Positions 26,201 to 38,619 of a stretch of 64,000 bases of DNA are shown here, piece after piece (position 1 is the first letter of the stretch; the number at the start of each line of letters is the position of its first letter). The stretch spans positions 11,098,001-11,162,000 of the forward strand of contig CM038919.1 of the NCBI GenBank assembly GCA_021904315.1, in the 5' to 3' direction. Both the position numbers and the translations under genes were made by a program. This DNA comes from Sphagnum magellanicum (Eukaryota; Streptophyta; Sphagnopsida; Sphagnales; Sphagnaceae). The notes beneath the pieces are model-generated. The model searched no databases. It was given only the letters and a program-made list of their open reading frames with translations, and was not told the origin of the DNA.

Positions 26201-28014
26201 AAGTTGTTATAGTACCACATAATAATGAGGGTAGCTACCTTCAAGACCAAGTTCTACAACAAGAACAAATATATTTGGAGAAATTTGGATTGCACACAGA
26301 AGTTTAGGTTATTCAGGTAGTAGTTTTAAGGGACAAACTCTTAGTTTTCATACACCAGAGTCTGTACAAGGGCTAAAAGCAAATTTGGATGAACATAAGA
26401 GAATTGCTACTATGTTTCAACAGGTAGTAAAATACAATGTAAAAATAACCAATATTCTACTTAAACTTTATAATTTGGAAATCATAAATAAGCAAACTAT
26501 AGAAGAGAAGGACATATATGTTTAGAATCTATAGTGGGTTTTGGAAAAGGAGCAAAAGCTCAAAGCAAAGTTGTAGGTTAGGAATAACAAGATTAGTGGA
26601 GTATTGGTAAAATTGCAAACAACCAGACAAAATATTAACATGGAGAAGCACAACAAGGATTTGGAGAACATTAGAGTAGATAAGGATTCTTTGAAGGCAA
26701 CTTTGAAGCAAACAAATGTTAATTACTAGAAGTTGAAAACAGAAGGATTTTTTGAATGTAGAACACAATAAATTTCAGAGAAATTACAAGAATATGGAAC
26801 AGACACTCTTGAAGTAGTACAAGGAGTTGGAGGAGCTTAAAATGGAAATTGATAATATATATCAAACCAACAATGAATTACAAAGGTAATTTGACCACAA
26901 GCAGGCACAAATGGATAGAATTTTGCAAAGGTAGATGGCTTTTAATGAAAAGTTACAAAAAAATTTGGATGAAGCCTAGGGGATGAAGCCTTTCAATTAT
27001 GACAATGTCTTTGGAGAAAATAATGAACTCAAAAAATAACATATTTTGTTTCAAGTAAAATTCAAGGCATTGACAATGGAAGAAAAGGATGTAGATCTAT
27101 GGTGCGATGTAGTGCATGATATTGTCTAGAAATATATTGGAAAGGTTTATAAAAGGTATGAGAGAAATGAAAGGCTATACATGCATAAAATATTTCAAAT
27201 GGAAAAGGTCATGCCATCATTTTCCTATAGTCTTCACTCTAAAACTAGAAACTTCAAATGAGGAAGAAAACATAGGAAATACTAATGGTGTAGGACCATC
27301 AAGTACAAGAACAGAAGAGGAAGAACCAACATACCTCATAGGAGGGAAGCATAGTCCCAAGAACGAGGCTGGTGGTATGACATATGCATCATAACAAACT
27401 TTAAAACCAATAGAATCTATTTTATAATAGGTTAGTTTTTAGGAGTATGCATCTACAACCACAAAAATAAGGGAACATATACAAACTAAGGAATAGAGAA
27501 CTTAGGAAGTTCAACAAGATTAGATTGAACTTGCATCAGAGTTGCAGTAATAAAAGTAGACTCAGATTACATTAAAGCTGTAACAATAGGAGTAAACTCA
27601 TGTCACATCATATCTATAGTCACATTAGCACTTACAAATTGCATCAGAGCTACAATAGTAGGAGCAAATTTAGATTACATCAAATCTATAGTCACAATAG
27701 TAGCCACAAATGACAATAAAGTTGCAATCATAGGAACAAACAATAACACATCATCAAACAATTGCATAGCTATCAATAGAAGCACAAGAACAACAACAAC
27801 AAACTCTGCATACATAGAGAATTAAACATTGGTTCAATATGAAATATAACAAGCACAAAGAGATCAGATTGTAGTACAAATAGATCACACTATAATACAT
27901 TAAGATTAACATTAGATTTTTGACTCATAAGATTAAAAATAACATTAGATTTAACTTTCTTAACATATTTTGATCCAAAATTTCAGGATGTAATTCAAAG
28001 TACACATGGGGTAA
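23300..28014 (+). pseudogene. long extra region between integrase and 3' LTR of the gypsy fossil
   Basis: About 3.9 kb remains here after subtracting the nested solo LTR. It holds open plus-strand segments rich in Lys, Glu and Gln, some coiled-coil-like (about 26400-27010), and a Gln-codon-rich tract near 27450-27830 with repeated CAAT/CACAA words. No polymerase or envelope motif was recognised. It could be an additional reading frame downstream of pol, as some plant gypsy lineages have, or DNA acquired by the element. The polypurine stretch before the 3' LTR is ACATGGGGTAA. Confidence 0.5.
24468..25288 (+). mobile_element. solo LTR, 821 bp, nested in the gypsy fossil, with TTTTT target duplication
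   Basis: It starts TGTCGCAACC and ends GCGCGTCA, and matches the minus strand of the solo LTR at 8987-9962 in order: the CGGGACTCCCA block, the GACATCTA block, the AATTTGACTCCCGACC block, then GGGGGAAGGTGGTGGCTTCC and CACCAAGGGTGCTCC. Five T residues flank it on each side (24463-24467 and 25289-25293). It inserted after the gypsy element and later lost its interior by recombination. Confidence 0.86.
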
Positions 28015-28439
28015 TGTTAAGGGAATAATTACTCATGGTAATAATTAGTTAATATATTTCTATTTACCTAGTTATTGTTTTAAAAATTACTAGCTAAATT
28101 ACATAATTTTTGTCACCATTTGAATTTGAATAGATCATAGGATTGTTTTATTTAAGATAGTTATATCTTGGAAGAAAGAGAATGAGAGAAGGAAATTCAA
28201 TGTAAAACATTGAATTTTGTAGGAGTATGGAACAAAAGCATTTTTTTTTCTAGAAAGAATTCAATTTCATATCTAAATTTGTCGTTTTGATGTTTTTCTC
28301 ATATTTTCATGGTTGGATTTTAAGTTTGAAACTAGATATGAATAGATCTAAATGAGTAGATTTTATTAGTATTAGTTTTATGATATGTTTTAATCCAAAT
28401 TTAGATCAGAATATAAGATTAAATTTTTTATACTTACCA
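28015..28439 (+). repeat. 3' LTR of the gypsy fossil
   Basis: 425 bp, from TGTTAAGGGAATAATTACTC to TATACTTACCA. It pairs with 16641-17048. Most differences between the two are C/T and G/A transitions, the usual decay pattern of methylated plant repeats. Confidence 0.88.
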
Positions 28440-30545
28440 ACACCACATGGAAATAAATCAAACAAAGAAGTAGCAAACTAGATGGATTTATTGGAACCCA
28501 AATGGGAACCAAACAGATGAAATAACTATTACGAGTATTGTCATAATTTCTATGAAGAATTTATTAATCTTTTATTTGTAAATACAACATATTTTGTTTT
28601 TATTGTAAACATGTCATTCAAACATTGAAATTAAACTAATTATACAAAATAAGAAAACTTTTTATTTCTTATTTAACTACAAAATTGTAAGGGCTTAACT
28701 TTTCAGTAGGTATCATATTTGACATTGCTTCTAAAACCTCTTGTTGGACAACACTTTTGTTGGAACCTCCCTAATTGAAAGGTTTTCATTTGAGGTTTGC
28801 AAGGAAATTTGAACAACATTTTGAGCACTAATTGTTACATAAGACTCTAATAGCTATTAATACCCTTATGTTTTGAGTCTCTTCTTCATTTTAATGGTTA
28901 TTGATCAACAACTTGAGATTCTTTGCTTATCCGTGTGGATTGAGTTGATTATTTGTGCACCATCTGCTTTTTATGTGCCTTTGGTTTAGAGTTAAAAGGT
29001 TGGTCTAAATGTCAACAAATAGTTTCACGGACATCCACATCGGATATTTCCACATTTTTCAACCTGGCCCCTCCGAGGGGTGGATCTTCTTCATACACTT
29101 GATTTTCCATTTCATTAACATCAAGAGATTATGTTCTAGGTTGTTTTAGGGAAAAATTAACAAACGGGTTGAAAGCATGTACAAACATACATATGCAATT
29201 TCTTTGACTATTTGTCATGCATATTTAAGAACATGGTCGACCTTTCTTTCCTAAACATAACAAAAAAAAATTATAAGTAAAAATTAATATTGAAGATATC
29301 TAAAGAAAAAATTAAAATTTTCAATTAAATACTTAGCAAGCACAAATGGATTCAAGGACTCTTCCTCCATACACACTGAAGCAACCCATTCCATTTTGTA
29401 ACACTAAATTCAAAATTGTTCTGAGGGCCTTAGGGTTGATATCATAATTATAAAGTATTTGCTCCATAGGAAAAGGCATACCAATGCTTTGAACCAAATG
29501 ATGGAAAGGTTTTTGATCTCAACACATCTTTTTTTATGTTTATGCATATTCGATTGAATAACAAGTAAGCGTAAAAGAACATCAACATCTTCATGACGGT
29601 ATCCTTCCTCAAGGGCACTTCTATATTTACTGTCATGTATTGGTCAAATTTTAAACAAAACTTCAAAGAAAATTGGTACTTGTGTACTATCGCAAAGAGC
29701 TACAAAAAAACATCTTGATCACATAGATAGATGACAAGTTGGAAGCAAACCTTACAATTGAAAAGGCCCAATCTGGTCCTTTCCATATTGAATGTTCTCT
29801 TACAAAATTATATATTTTCAACACAAATGCCATTATCCACTAGTACCTTACTTGTGTTGGGATCCCCATCGATAATAGCTTTGATGTCACCAAACACCAA
29901 AAAAATTGCATACATGTAATGTGTATTTAGGAGGATTGCCTCCACCTTCATTATTTCAGGGTTAGTATTCTCAATCCACTATTGTAACACATCCATAAAT
30001 GATTGGAATGAAGGCTCTAGCATAGGATTAAGCTTAATTTTAGACTTCTAAAAGTTTTTGTTCAACATGCTATCCAAAACCAAGAAAAACATGTTGCCAT
30101 ACTTATGTTTTTTTTTCTCCTCCTTTTCCCACTAATCATTCATTACATATGGCATGGGGTTTGTTGATGTAGGCTTTAAAAACCCATGGAATACCATAAT
30201 TTCATGATAGATTTGACAACATTTCTTGTAATCCTAGCAGAATTTTGACATGGATTAAAAGTTTCCTCCCCCTTCCATTAGAAGAAAAACACGTATTTTC
30301 AATTAATCTCTACATCTAAATTTTAATTGCAAGCAATATTTGTGATGAAAATCCCCTTAGTCGCCTTGGATAAGTCACATGCGACATTATTCGCAAATGA
30401 CAAGGGGTATTGGATGAAAAGAAAGTCAACAAATACAAGTTCATCCTTTGACTCCATTGTATTTGTATTATCATATGTGACAAAAATGTAACTATTTTGG
30501 TCATTATTGAGGGCAAATGATGTGTTGCCATGTGTCCCAATATCT
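28440..30545 (-). pseudogene. unrecognised minus-strand coding remnant
   Basis: Several minus-strand frames have protein-like composition: about 30540-30316 (TYDNTNTMESKDELVFVDF region), about 30000-29830 (MDVLQQWIENTNPEIMKV-like, then VFGDIKAIIDGDPNTSKVL), about 29666-29448, and about 29120-28980 (EDPPLGGARLKNVEIS). They lie in one order on one strand but are separated by stops. I do not recognise the family. A decayed transposon protein or a captured host gene are both possible. Confidence that it once coded is moderate; no function is proposed. Confidence 0.35.
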
Positions 30546-30559
30546 AATTATTTAGAATA

Positions 30560-33000
30560 TAATAATGATTATTATTATTTTGAAATAACATGGGATGTTC
30601 AATTCAAATGTTTGGATATTTCATATTACGACATGTGACCAATGTAAATATTCCATGTGGCATTTAAAAATGAATATAATACAAAATATTAATATTTGGT
30701 TGGTTGGTACATAAGTAGGTGCCCACAAACTTAGGCTACATATCTACCTACTTATTTAAACAAAAAAGTAGGTAGGTAAGTACATAGGTCGACCTAGGTG
30801 GATAGGTCAAACTAGGTATTTACCTAGTTAAATAAATATGTAGGTTGGGGAAGTAGGTAGTTTGAAATTGCTATAATTTTTCTTTTTGTTTTAGGTTATG
30901 CATTTTGATTGATTCATCTCATATGCACAATTTTTTTAATGTGGAACTAGATGACCACACCCTTCGTTTATATAGTGTTCAAAATAGAAATGAAGAACAA
31001 ACAATATGGGACAAGTTTTGAAACTTCCTCCCAAACTCAATTGCAACTCCAAAAATTTCCTCATGCCTTTCGTTCTTAGTTTTGAAATTTCTAAACAATT
31101 CAAGTACATGCTTCACTAGATACTTAGATAATCATTTAATTAATAATGATTAAATTTAACATATGTACATATAATATAAACTACACACGACAAATATTAA
31201 ATATTAATTATCACCTACTTAAATAACTAATAACTTATTAATATTTAATTAACTAGTTATTTAATTATTCACAAGTTGTCAATAAAGAACTCATAGATAA
31301 ATAAATAACTAAATTATTTTAAAATATTTCCTTACTTTTAAAAGTTTAATCAAATTATTAATAATTTCATTAATGTAAAAAATATGATTATAATAAAAAT
31401 AACTATTATAAATATTTATTTTCAAATTATAAATAATGAACGAAAATTTGCTATTAAAAATTAAATTCCTTCACAACTTATTTATTTAAAAAGTAATCTA
31501 AAATTAATAATAATAATTATTATGTAGTTAAATTTTTTATTATGAAATTTTATATTAGTCAAATAAATGATTATTTTCTTCTCAAAAATATTAATTATAA
31601 ATACTATAATATGTTGAACATACAAATTTTTTTCTTTTAATTACCGTAAAATTATTTTTAAATTATTTTTATAAATAATTAATTATGGAATTAAAATAAA
31701 ATAAAATAATTGTATAATGATTCCTACAATTACAATCATAACATTATAAAATTTTCAAATTTTAATTCAGATATAAAGTTATAAATTACAGATTGTGAAT
31801 AATTATGTCCAATAAGAAAATAATTATGCATACACTATAATTAATTATTATATGAAGTAATTAAAATGATTTTATGTTGCAATAGAAAATTAATTATTAT
31901 TTTAATTTTTTATGCTTTTATTAACAATTTACTATTAATAAATAAATAATGAGTAATACACATAATTATTTAGTGCATTTTTTTTACTATAGTACTTACA
32001 TCAACTTTATTAATTAATTAAAGATTATTATAAATTTTCCAAATAAAAATATTAATTATAAGATATAACTTTTCAATTATGGAAATAACTAACTAATTAT
32101 TAATAATTAATATATTGTAGCAAAATAAATTAATATTAAAAATCAGTAATGAGTAATTATTAACTATCAATTATAAATATTAAAAATTAAAAATTAAAAA
32201 ATCTAATAATATAATGAAAAAGGAGCTTATGTTAATTATTTTATTATAATTATCCCCGTTATTTTTTCATTTTTATATTTAATAATGAATATAAATATAA
32301 ATGTTTAACAATAACAATGAAAATAATTGAATTATTATTGTAGCTAGTTGGTAGACAAGGTTAGTTATATTATTATTATTATTATATATATTGTTACATC
32401 ATTTGAAATAATTATGATTTATTGAAATTATTTTTTATTTTTCAAAAATAAAATAAAATTCTTAATAAGTACATTAGTCCTTTGAAATAATAATATTATT
32501 ATTTCAAATTTTTAATCTAAGATAATATTAAAAATTTGTTTTTAATTATATCCAATCAATAAAATAATAATAATAAATATTAAATATCATTCTTAATATT
32601 AAAAAAATTATAATAAAATAGTTTGGATAAACTTGTAATATGGGCACAATATATTTAGTAAATATCTTATGTAAAACTTTAATATATTCAAAATATACAT
32701 ATAATATAACCATAATATCAAGGCCATTTATGCTAATAATAGTAGTTTAATACATATGTAATATGGTTGTTCATATACATTCAAAGTACATATTTGTAAA
32801 TTTTAATATACCCAATTATATTCGTTAAAATACACAAAATACACCTTTGTATATTTATAGGGCTATAACTAAATTGGTCATGTTTGCAACTAATGGGACA
32901 TAAGTTGTTATTCTTTGATGAAAACGAAACTAAATGTTGTTCACACGAAAAGTTGAAAACCAAAATAATCGCAAACTAGTTGTAGTGTAGTTACAAACAT
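30560..33000. other. extremely AT-rich island
   Basis: From about 31100 to 32760 the sequence is almost entirely A and T (roughly 10-15% G+C by eye), full of TTAATTA, AATAATAA and TATTATTATT words, with no usable reading frame. At 30700-30870 TAGGTAGGT and ACCTACTTA words recur, resembling the bodies of the SINEs listed below. A 17-bp inverted repeat, GGTCATGTTTGCAACTA, lies at about 32877-32893 and 32988-33004 with one mismatch. Confidence 0.75.
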
Positions 33001-33109
33001 GACCAACACAAGAAATAATTGCAAAAATGTCCAAAGATACTAAAAATGATTAATAGTTACATGTAGTCACAAATAGAGTGGTTACATTTTGGCCTATTTT
33101 TACTAATGT

Positions 33110-34270
33110 TCGAATTTTGTTAACCTTTCCCGCAACATGAACTCATGGTCCAACAACCTTTGTGCAAGGGTGACCATTTAGAATTCACAAACTCTAACAA
33201 GACAATTAAATGTGGATTTTCCAATTGATGTAACTTTCCCCATAGGCAATTGACCAGTTCCATCCAAAATGTTTCCATTTTCCCATTCCCAGAAGATGGT
33301 CTCCCACAATGCATACATTCTATCTAGCAACATCAATATGTTGAGGCACTCCTTTATTGATTTCACTTTGAACATAGAGTGAAAAGTACTTTCAAAATCT
33401 TGCAACCATATGCATGTTCTTTTCAAGCATTCACAAAAATTCCATGCATGAAAAAAAATTTGAATCCTCTTTGCAACAAGTTCCAATTTTAAAAATTAGT
33501 GAAATTTACCTTATATTCCTCACTCTTCCTATGTCTTTCATCAATATCTCTTATTCGATGATTGTACTCAATCCATATGAAGTTTTCCCCATAAGTTGGG
33601 GATGTATCCTTTATTGCCTTGGCATTATTGAGCACAAATGACATCTCGCATAGCTTCACAAGATTTTAAGACCACACAACTATTTTTTGAAACGTAGAGT
33701 AATCATTCTTAATCTCCTTTAACAACTTTGGTCATTCAAAGATCTTTTGCAGGACAAAAGAAGCATAAGTATATTTTTTGATTCAAACCAATGAAACTCA
33801 TCAATGACTTATAGGGGAAAATAGTTCAACTTCTACTTAAGTTTACTTTTACAACCTACAAAATATGTGGCCACTTAGAAGGAAGAAATTTGAGTTTTAA
33901 ATATTCGCCCATGACTTTGGCTTGTCCTTTGCAATCTCATCCAAATGATTGGTAGCACAAACACCAAGCAAATGTATTCAAATGAGTTGTATCACACAAT
34001 ATTTATTTTTATTTCGTCCTTGTGTCTTTTTGAGAAAAGATGATACATAATCCATCTTGGTGCAAAAAAAATTGATGAATGAGAATTGTAACCCTTGCAA
34101 TTGGTTTATTTTCGACTAGGAAGTAATCCCCATATTCCCCCCTTTTATTTTGTCAACTAGCTTACATTCGGCAACATTAAATGATTCAGGTTTTTTTGAA
34201 AGATAAGTCATCAATTATGATATTATCCTCTCCTTCCGCTCCTCTACCATCTTTTCTTTTTTGGCCTTCT
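33110..34270 (-). pseudogene. unrecognised minus-strand coding remnant rich in charged residues
   Basis: Downward from about 34270 the minus strand carries protein-like segments: VENKPIARVTILIHQFFLHQ (about 34120-34060), then NFIWIEYNHRIRDIDERHRK (about 33590-33530), then LQDFESTFHSMFKVKSIKEC and following (about 33410-33150). Composition is globular to coiled-coil. Stops interrupt the reading. No family was recognised. With the remnant at 28.4-30.5 kb it may belong to one larger old element split by AT-rich DNA, but nothing in the sequence proves that. Confidence 0.35.
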
Positions 34271-34274
34271 TCGT

Positions 34275-35945
34275 TGGCTTTTGCATGGTTGTGGAGTGTT
34301 GAAGGTAGAAATTTAACATATTTTCCTTACCAAACATGTCATTGGATTTTGTTTCTTGCCGAATTTCATAGTTGATTAGATTATTACCATTGGATTTGGA
34401 TGTGTAATTTTAGAATTGAAACTTTTGGGATCATGCTAATTGTTTGTTCCACCATTTTAATGTAATTTTCTTCAAAGGTTGTACATGGGGTGTTTTGGAG
34501 TAAATTTTTTTTTGTCATACTTTTGTACATAAAATTTCTACAAGTTTTTATTTTTGGCAAGGTCTTTTAAATTATATTTGCTTCAAATTTGTTTGTATAA
34601 AAAGTTTATGAGTTTTTTTTTATTAATTTTATAGAAAATTATTTTAGTTATTTGCTTATCCAAGGATAAAAAGAAGATTTTATCTTTTTTTCCCCATATT
34701 ATCACATCAAAACTCAATAGTTGGGTGAAAGCACACTATGGTGGTACATTTCGGGTAAGAAAATCTCCTTGCTTTTTAATACATTTTGTATTATTTTGGA
34801 GGGATATTTTTTTTCATTTCATTTAATGTTTTGAAAAACACTAAAAATGATTTTTTGACACAAATCTTCCCTTGCAATTCTTGTTATCTTTCAAATGATA
34901 GTGTTTTTTCCAAAAACATTTATGTATTCACACACTTACACTTATTTGAATGAAAAACTTCATCCAAATGCTTTTTGTGAAATTACACGAGTGGAACTTT
35001 TCATATATAATTGAAATGGGACAATGAATTCATATGTAATATATGATTGAGTACTTCATCAAGTTTGGTAATTGTTTAAATGGTTTTTGAAGTATATTTG
35101 CACTTTGCAGTATATCAATATGATTACAATTTTTTCATTAATATATTTTTCAATCATTTAATATCAATTTCAAAGTGGGATTTTTTCTAACAATCTTATT
35201 ATTTGGGTTTTGAACTACCTTATTCCAAGTATTATTTGCAAAAAATAGTTTCAATATTAACTTGGTAGAAGTTCAAATAGATGTAGTTTCAAAAAGTAAT
35301 ATTTGTGACAACAATCTTTGACCACCGTAATGTGCTTTCACCTAGTTCACCAAGTGGCCCTAACATTTGGGGATCATACCATGAATATTAAACCAAAATT
35401 TCTAGTTTAATGTCTTTCCTTTTGGGAAAAATATTGGTTAGATCTATTTTACTTTATTAAAATAAATGTGGATTAGTTTCAGGTTTTATTCTTGAAAATA
35501 TAAATAAATAAAACTAGTAGTTAAAAAAATTTCTAGTTGTTACAATATGCCAATAGTGTTGACAAGAAGCTTGAAAAAAATAATGGAGTGGGTTTTGTAG
35601 GAAGGTGCCAATGTAAGGCATACAAGTAGCCCAAAGTGAGTTGAGCTACCAAAGATTGACATGGAGGAGGTTGCAACGTTTCATAGTGGGGAACAAAATG
35701 ATTTGAAGGATGTTACCAAAAACATTGAAATGGAAGCTAGATGGCCTAATTGAAATAATCCGTCAAAATTGCAATGCATCAAGACTGAATTGAAAACTTT
35801 GTGAAAACCAATTTGGGACCTTATAAAAAATCAAGCTTTTTGGTACCATGAAACCATGGAGCCATTGTGGCAGAAACATGAAGGGAAAAAAACTTATACC
35901 TTTTCAACGTCAATGTTTGAAAGGAAAGCACAAATATGGCAAAAA
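34275..35945. other. intergenic DNA, nothing recognised
   Basis: T-rich and A-rich single-strand bias in places, with no gene or RNA seen. Part of 35560-35945 may be the decayed leading portion of the copia element that follows. No LTR pair could be matched around that element. Confidence 0.4.
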
Positions 35946-38612
35946 TTTTGAATGAAAGAACTACATTTTAGCACTAAAACTTGGCCACTTCAACATGGGA
36001 GTTTCAAGAAGTTGGACAAAATGGTTAACAACATGAACTTGAAAGAAATGCCATTGCACCATGTCTGTGAAGCTTGCATAGAAAGCAAACATCAAATGAC
36101 ATATTTTCCTCAAGATGAAGCGATTAGGGCTTTGAAGCTTTTGGAGGTTGTGCATAGCGATATGTGCAGATTAATGAAGACAACATTTCATGGTGGAGCA
36201 CGATACTTTGTCACCTTCACTGGCGACTTTTGGAAAAAAACTCATGTCTACCTTTTGAAAGCAAAAGGAAATGTGTTTGATAAATTCAAGGCATGCAAGG
36301 CAGTGGTGGAAAACAAAACTAGCATGAAGATCAAGACCTTGTGATTTGACAATGGAGGAGAGTTTGTGTCCAAGAAGTTTGAATGTGGAATCTAACAACA
36401 AACAAGTGTTCCATACACATCACAACAAAATGGAGTTGCGAAACGAGCCAATAAGACCATCGTGGAGTGCATTAGGAGCATGATTCATGGACAAGGATTT
36501 GACTTGGAATTTTGGGCAAAAGCAGTGAACACAATGATTTACATCAAGAATCGATGGCCAACCAAAGCCTTTGATTCAAAAACCTTGCAAGAAACATGCA
36601 CTTGTAGAAAGCTTGATGTATATCATTTGAGAATTTTTGGTTACAAAATGTATGTACACATTCCTGATGGAAAGAAAAGTAGATTAGAATCCTTACCTCG
36701 TGTGTTTTAAAGGTATTGTGACGGGACCAAAGCATATTGCTTGATGTGTGTAGAAACCAAAAGGATCATCAAGAGTTGAGATGTTGTGTTCCTTGAAAGG
36801 ACGAAAAAAGTAGGTGTCCATGATAATAAACCCCTTTCAAAGCAAATAGAACATGTTGTTGTGGAGGAAGCCATAAATGAAGATGAATTTCAAGGTTGAT
36901 AATTATACATCCTTGAAGGAAAGACTAGTGGAAGACGTGGAAGGTGAATCTACATCAAATTATTCTTTGAAAGAAGAATTTGTTCCACCACAAGATGAGG
37001 GTTTGAAGGAACCACAACAAGATGGATGAAGAGAAAGGCCCAAGATAACGTAAGGAATGGCCTCATGATTGGTGAGTTGCCACTAAAAAGGTGGAACATG
37101 CCACCATAGTTTTTTCAGAAGAACCTCAAACCGTGGAAGAAGCATTGAAAAGTTAAGACGCAAAAAATGAGAGATTGCCATCACAAGAATAATACAATTC
37201 TTTTTTGTTGTCAACAACACTTGGTCCTTGGTGTCACTTCCCAAGGGTAGGAAGCCCATTTCTTGCAAATGGGTTTCAAAATCAAGTATGGGGTCGATGG
37301 TGAAGTCGAACGTTTTAAAGCAAGACTCATGGTAAGAGGTTTCACCCAAACATTTGGAATAAATTACAATGAAACTTTTGCACTGATTGCAAAGTTTGTG
37401 TCAATTTGTTGTACCCTTGCACTAACAGCCATTGAAGACATGGAGATTCATCAAATGGACATCAAAACTACATTTCTCAACGGTGACCTTGAAGAGGAGA
37501 TCTACATGGACCAACCTCAAGGATTCACACAAGGAAGCAAACATCTTGTATGTAAGCTTCACAAGTTTTTATATGGATTGAAACAATTTCCAAGAGCTTG
37601 GAACCAAAAGTTAGATGCATTCTTGAAAAGCATCGAGTTTATGAGGAGTGATGTGGATTTTAGCATGTATGTTGTGTAAGTGGGAGATGTCAAATTTCTC
37701 ATTATTGTTTATGTTGATGATTTCATCTTGGTGTGCAATAATAAAGACAATCTTTTACATGTGAAGGAAGACCTTCCTTGAAAGTTTGAAATGAAAGATT
37801 TTAACAATTTGCATTTTTTTGGGGCATGGAAGTGGAAAGGGATCATGAGTGATGTTTTCATTACATCAACCAAATTAGTTATTTCAAGGAGATTTTCAAA
37901 TGCTTCCACATGGAGGATTGCAAAGCCATTGGAGTGCCACTTGATCCCAAAACAAAATTGAAAAAAAATATGAACAAAGGTGTTGAGATGTTGAGGGTTC
38001 TTTATCAATAAGCTATTGGATCCTTGATGTGCCATGTTGTGTACTCGGGTTGGACTTGGCATACTCAATAAGCATGGTGAGTTAACACATGGCCAATCCA
38101 AGCTTAAAACATTGGATTGTCGTGAAGCGCATTTTCAATATCTGCAAGGCACCTTGCAATTCAAAATATGATTCAAAGGATTACCACCCCAAAAGATGGT
38201 TGGATATTGTGATGCGGATTGGGTTGGTGACCTTGAAGATAGGAAATCCACCATGGGGTTTGTATTCATGTTGGGAGGTGGAGCCATTTCTTGGAATAGC
38301 AAACAACAACCCACAATCCCTTTATCAACAACATAGGCTAAGTCCATGGTAAACATGCAAGCTACCAACAAAGCCACATGGATGACAAAGCTCATGAAAG
38401 GATTAACATACATGAAAAAAAAAAAGGTGATGGTGATTCGATGTGACAAACCAAGGTGCAATATCATTGATGAAAAATCCCACCCAACATGCTCAAACAA
38501 AACACATTGATGTTCAACATCACTTTGTTCGAAGGTGGATGCAAGGTATGGTGGTTCATTTTGTGTGTCATAATTCAGAATTCTACAAAGTGCAACATGC
38601 TTAAACACTTAT
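35946..38612 (+). mobile_element. Ty1/copia retrotransposon fossil, coding part only
   Basis: Domains on the plus strand follow the Ty1/copia order. GAG-pre-integrase and integrase zinc-binding sequence comes first (about 35990-36120, HHVCEACIESKHQMTYFP), then the integrase core (about 36140-36710, including LEVVHSDMCRLMKTTFHGGA). Reverse transcriptase is at about 37260-37760 (KARLMVRGFTQTFGINYNET, HQMDIKTTFLNGDLEEEIYM and IVYVDDFILV). RNase H-like sequence runs about 38010-38600. The copy is broken at many points. No terminal repeats were found, so its outer limits are unknown. Confidence 0.9.
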
Positions 38613-38619
38613 GGAAAAC

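Larger units (their letters stand above)
16641..28439 (+). mobile_element. Ty3/gypsy LTR retrotransposon fossil, about 11.8 kb
   Basis: Related LTRs bound the element at 16641-17048 and 28015-28439. Both begin TG with TTAAGGGA, end CA, and are roughly 88-90% identical by eye. The internal order is gag, protease, reverse transcriptase/RNase H, then integrase, the Ty3/gypsy order. The element is clearly broken, with many disabling changes throughout. LTR divergence suggests an insertion several million to tens of millions of years old, depending on the rate used. A solo LTR of another family is nested inside at 24468-25288. A perfect target duplication is not visible. The flanks (GATGTGG before, ACACCACATGG after) look like halves of the palindromic array unit just upstream. 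Confidence 0.92.
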
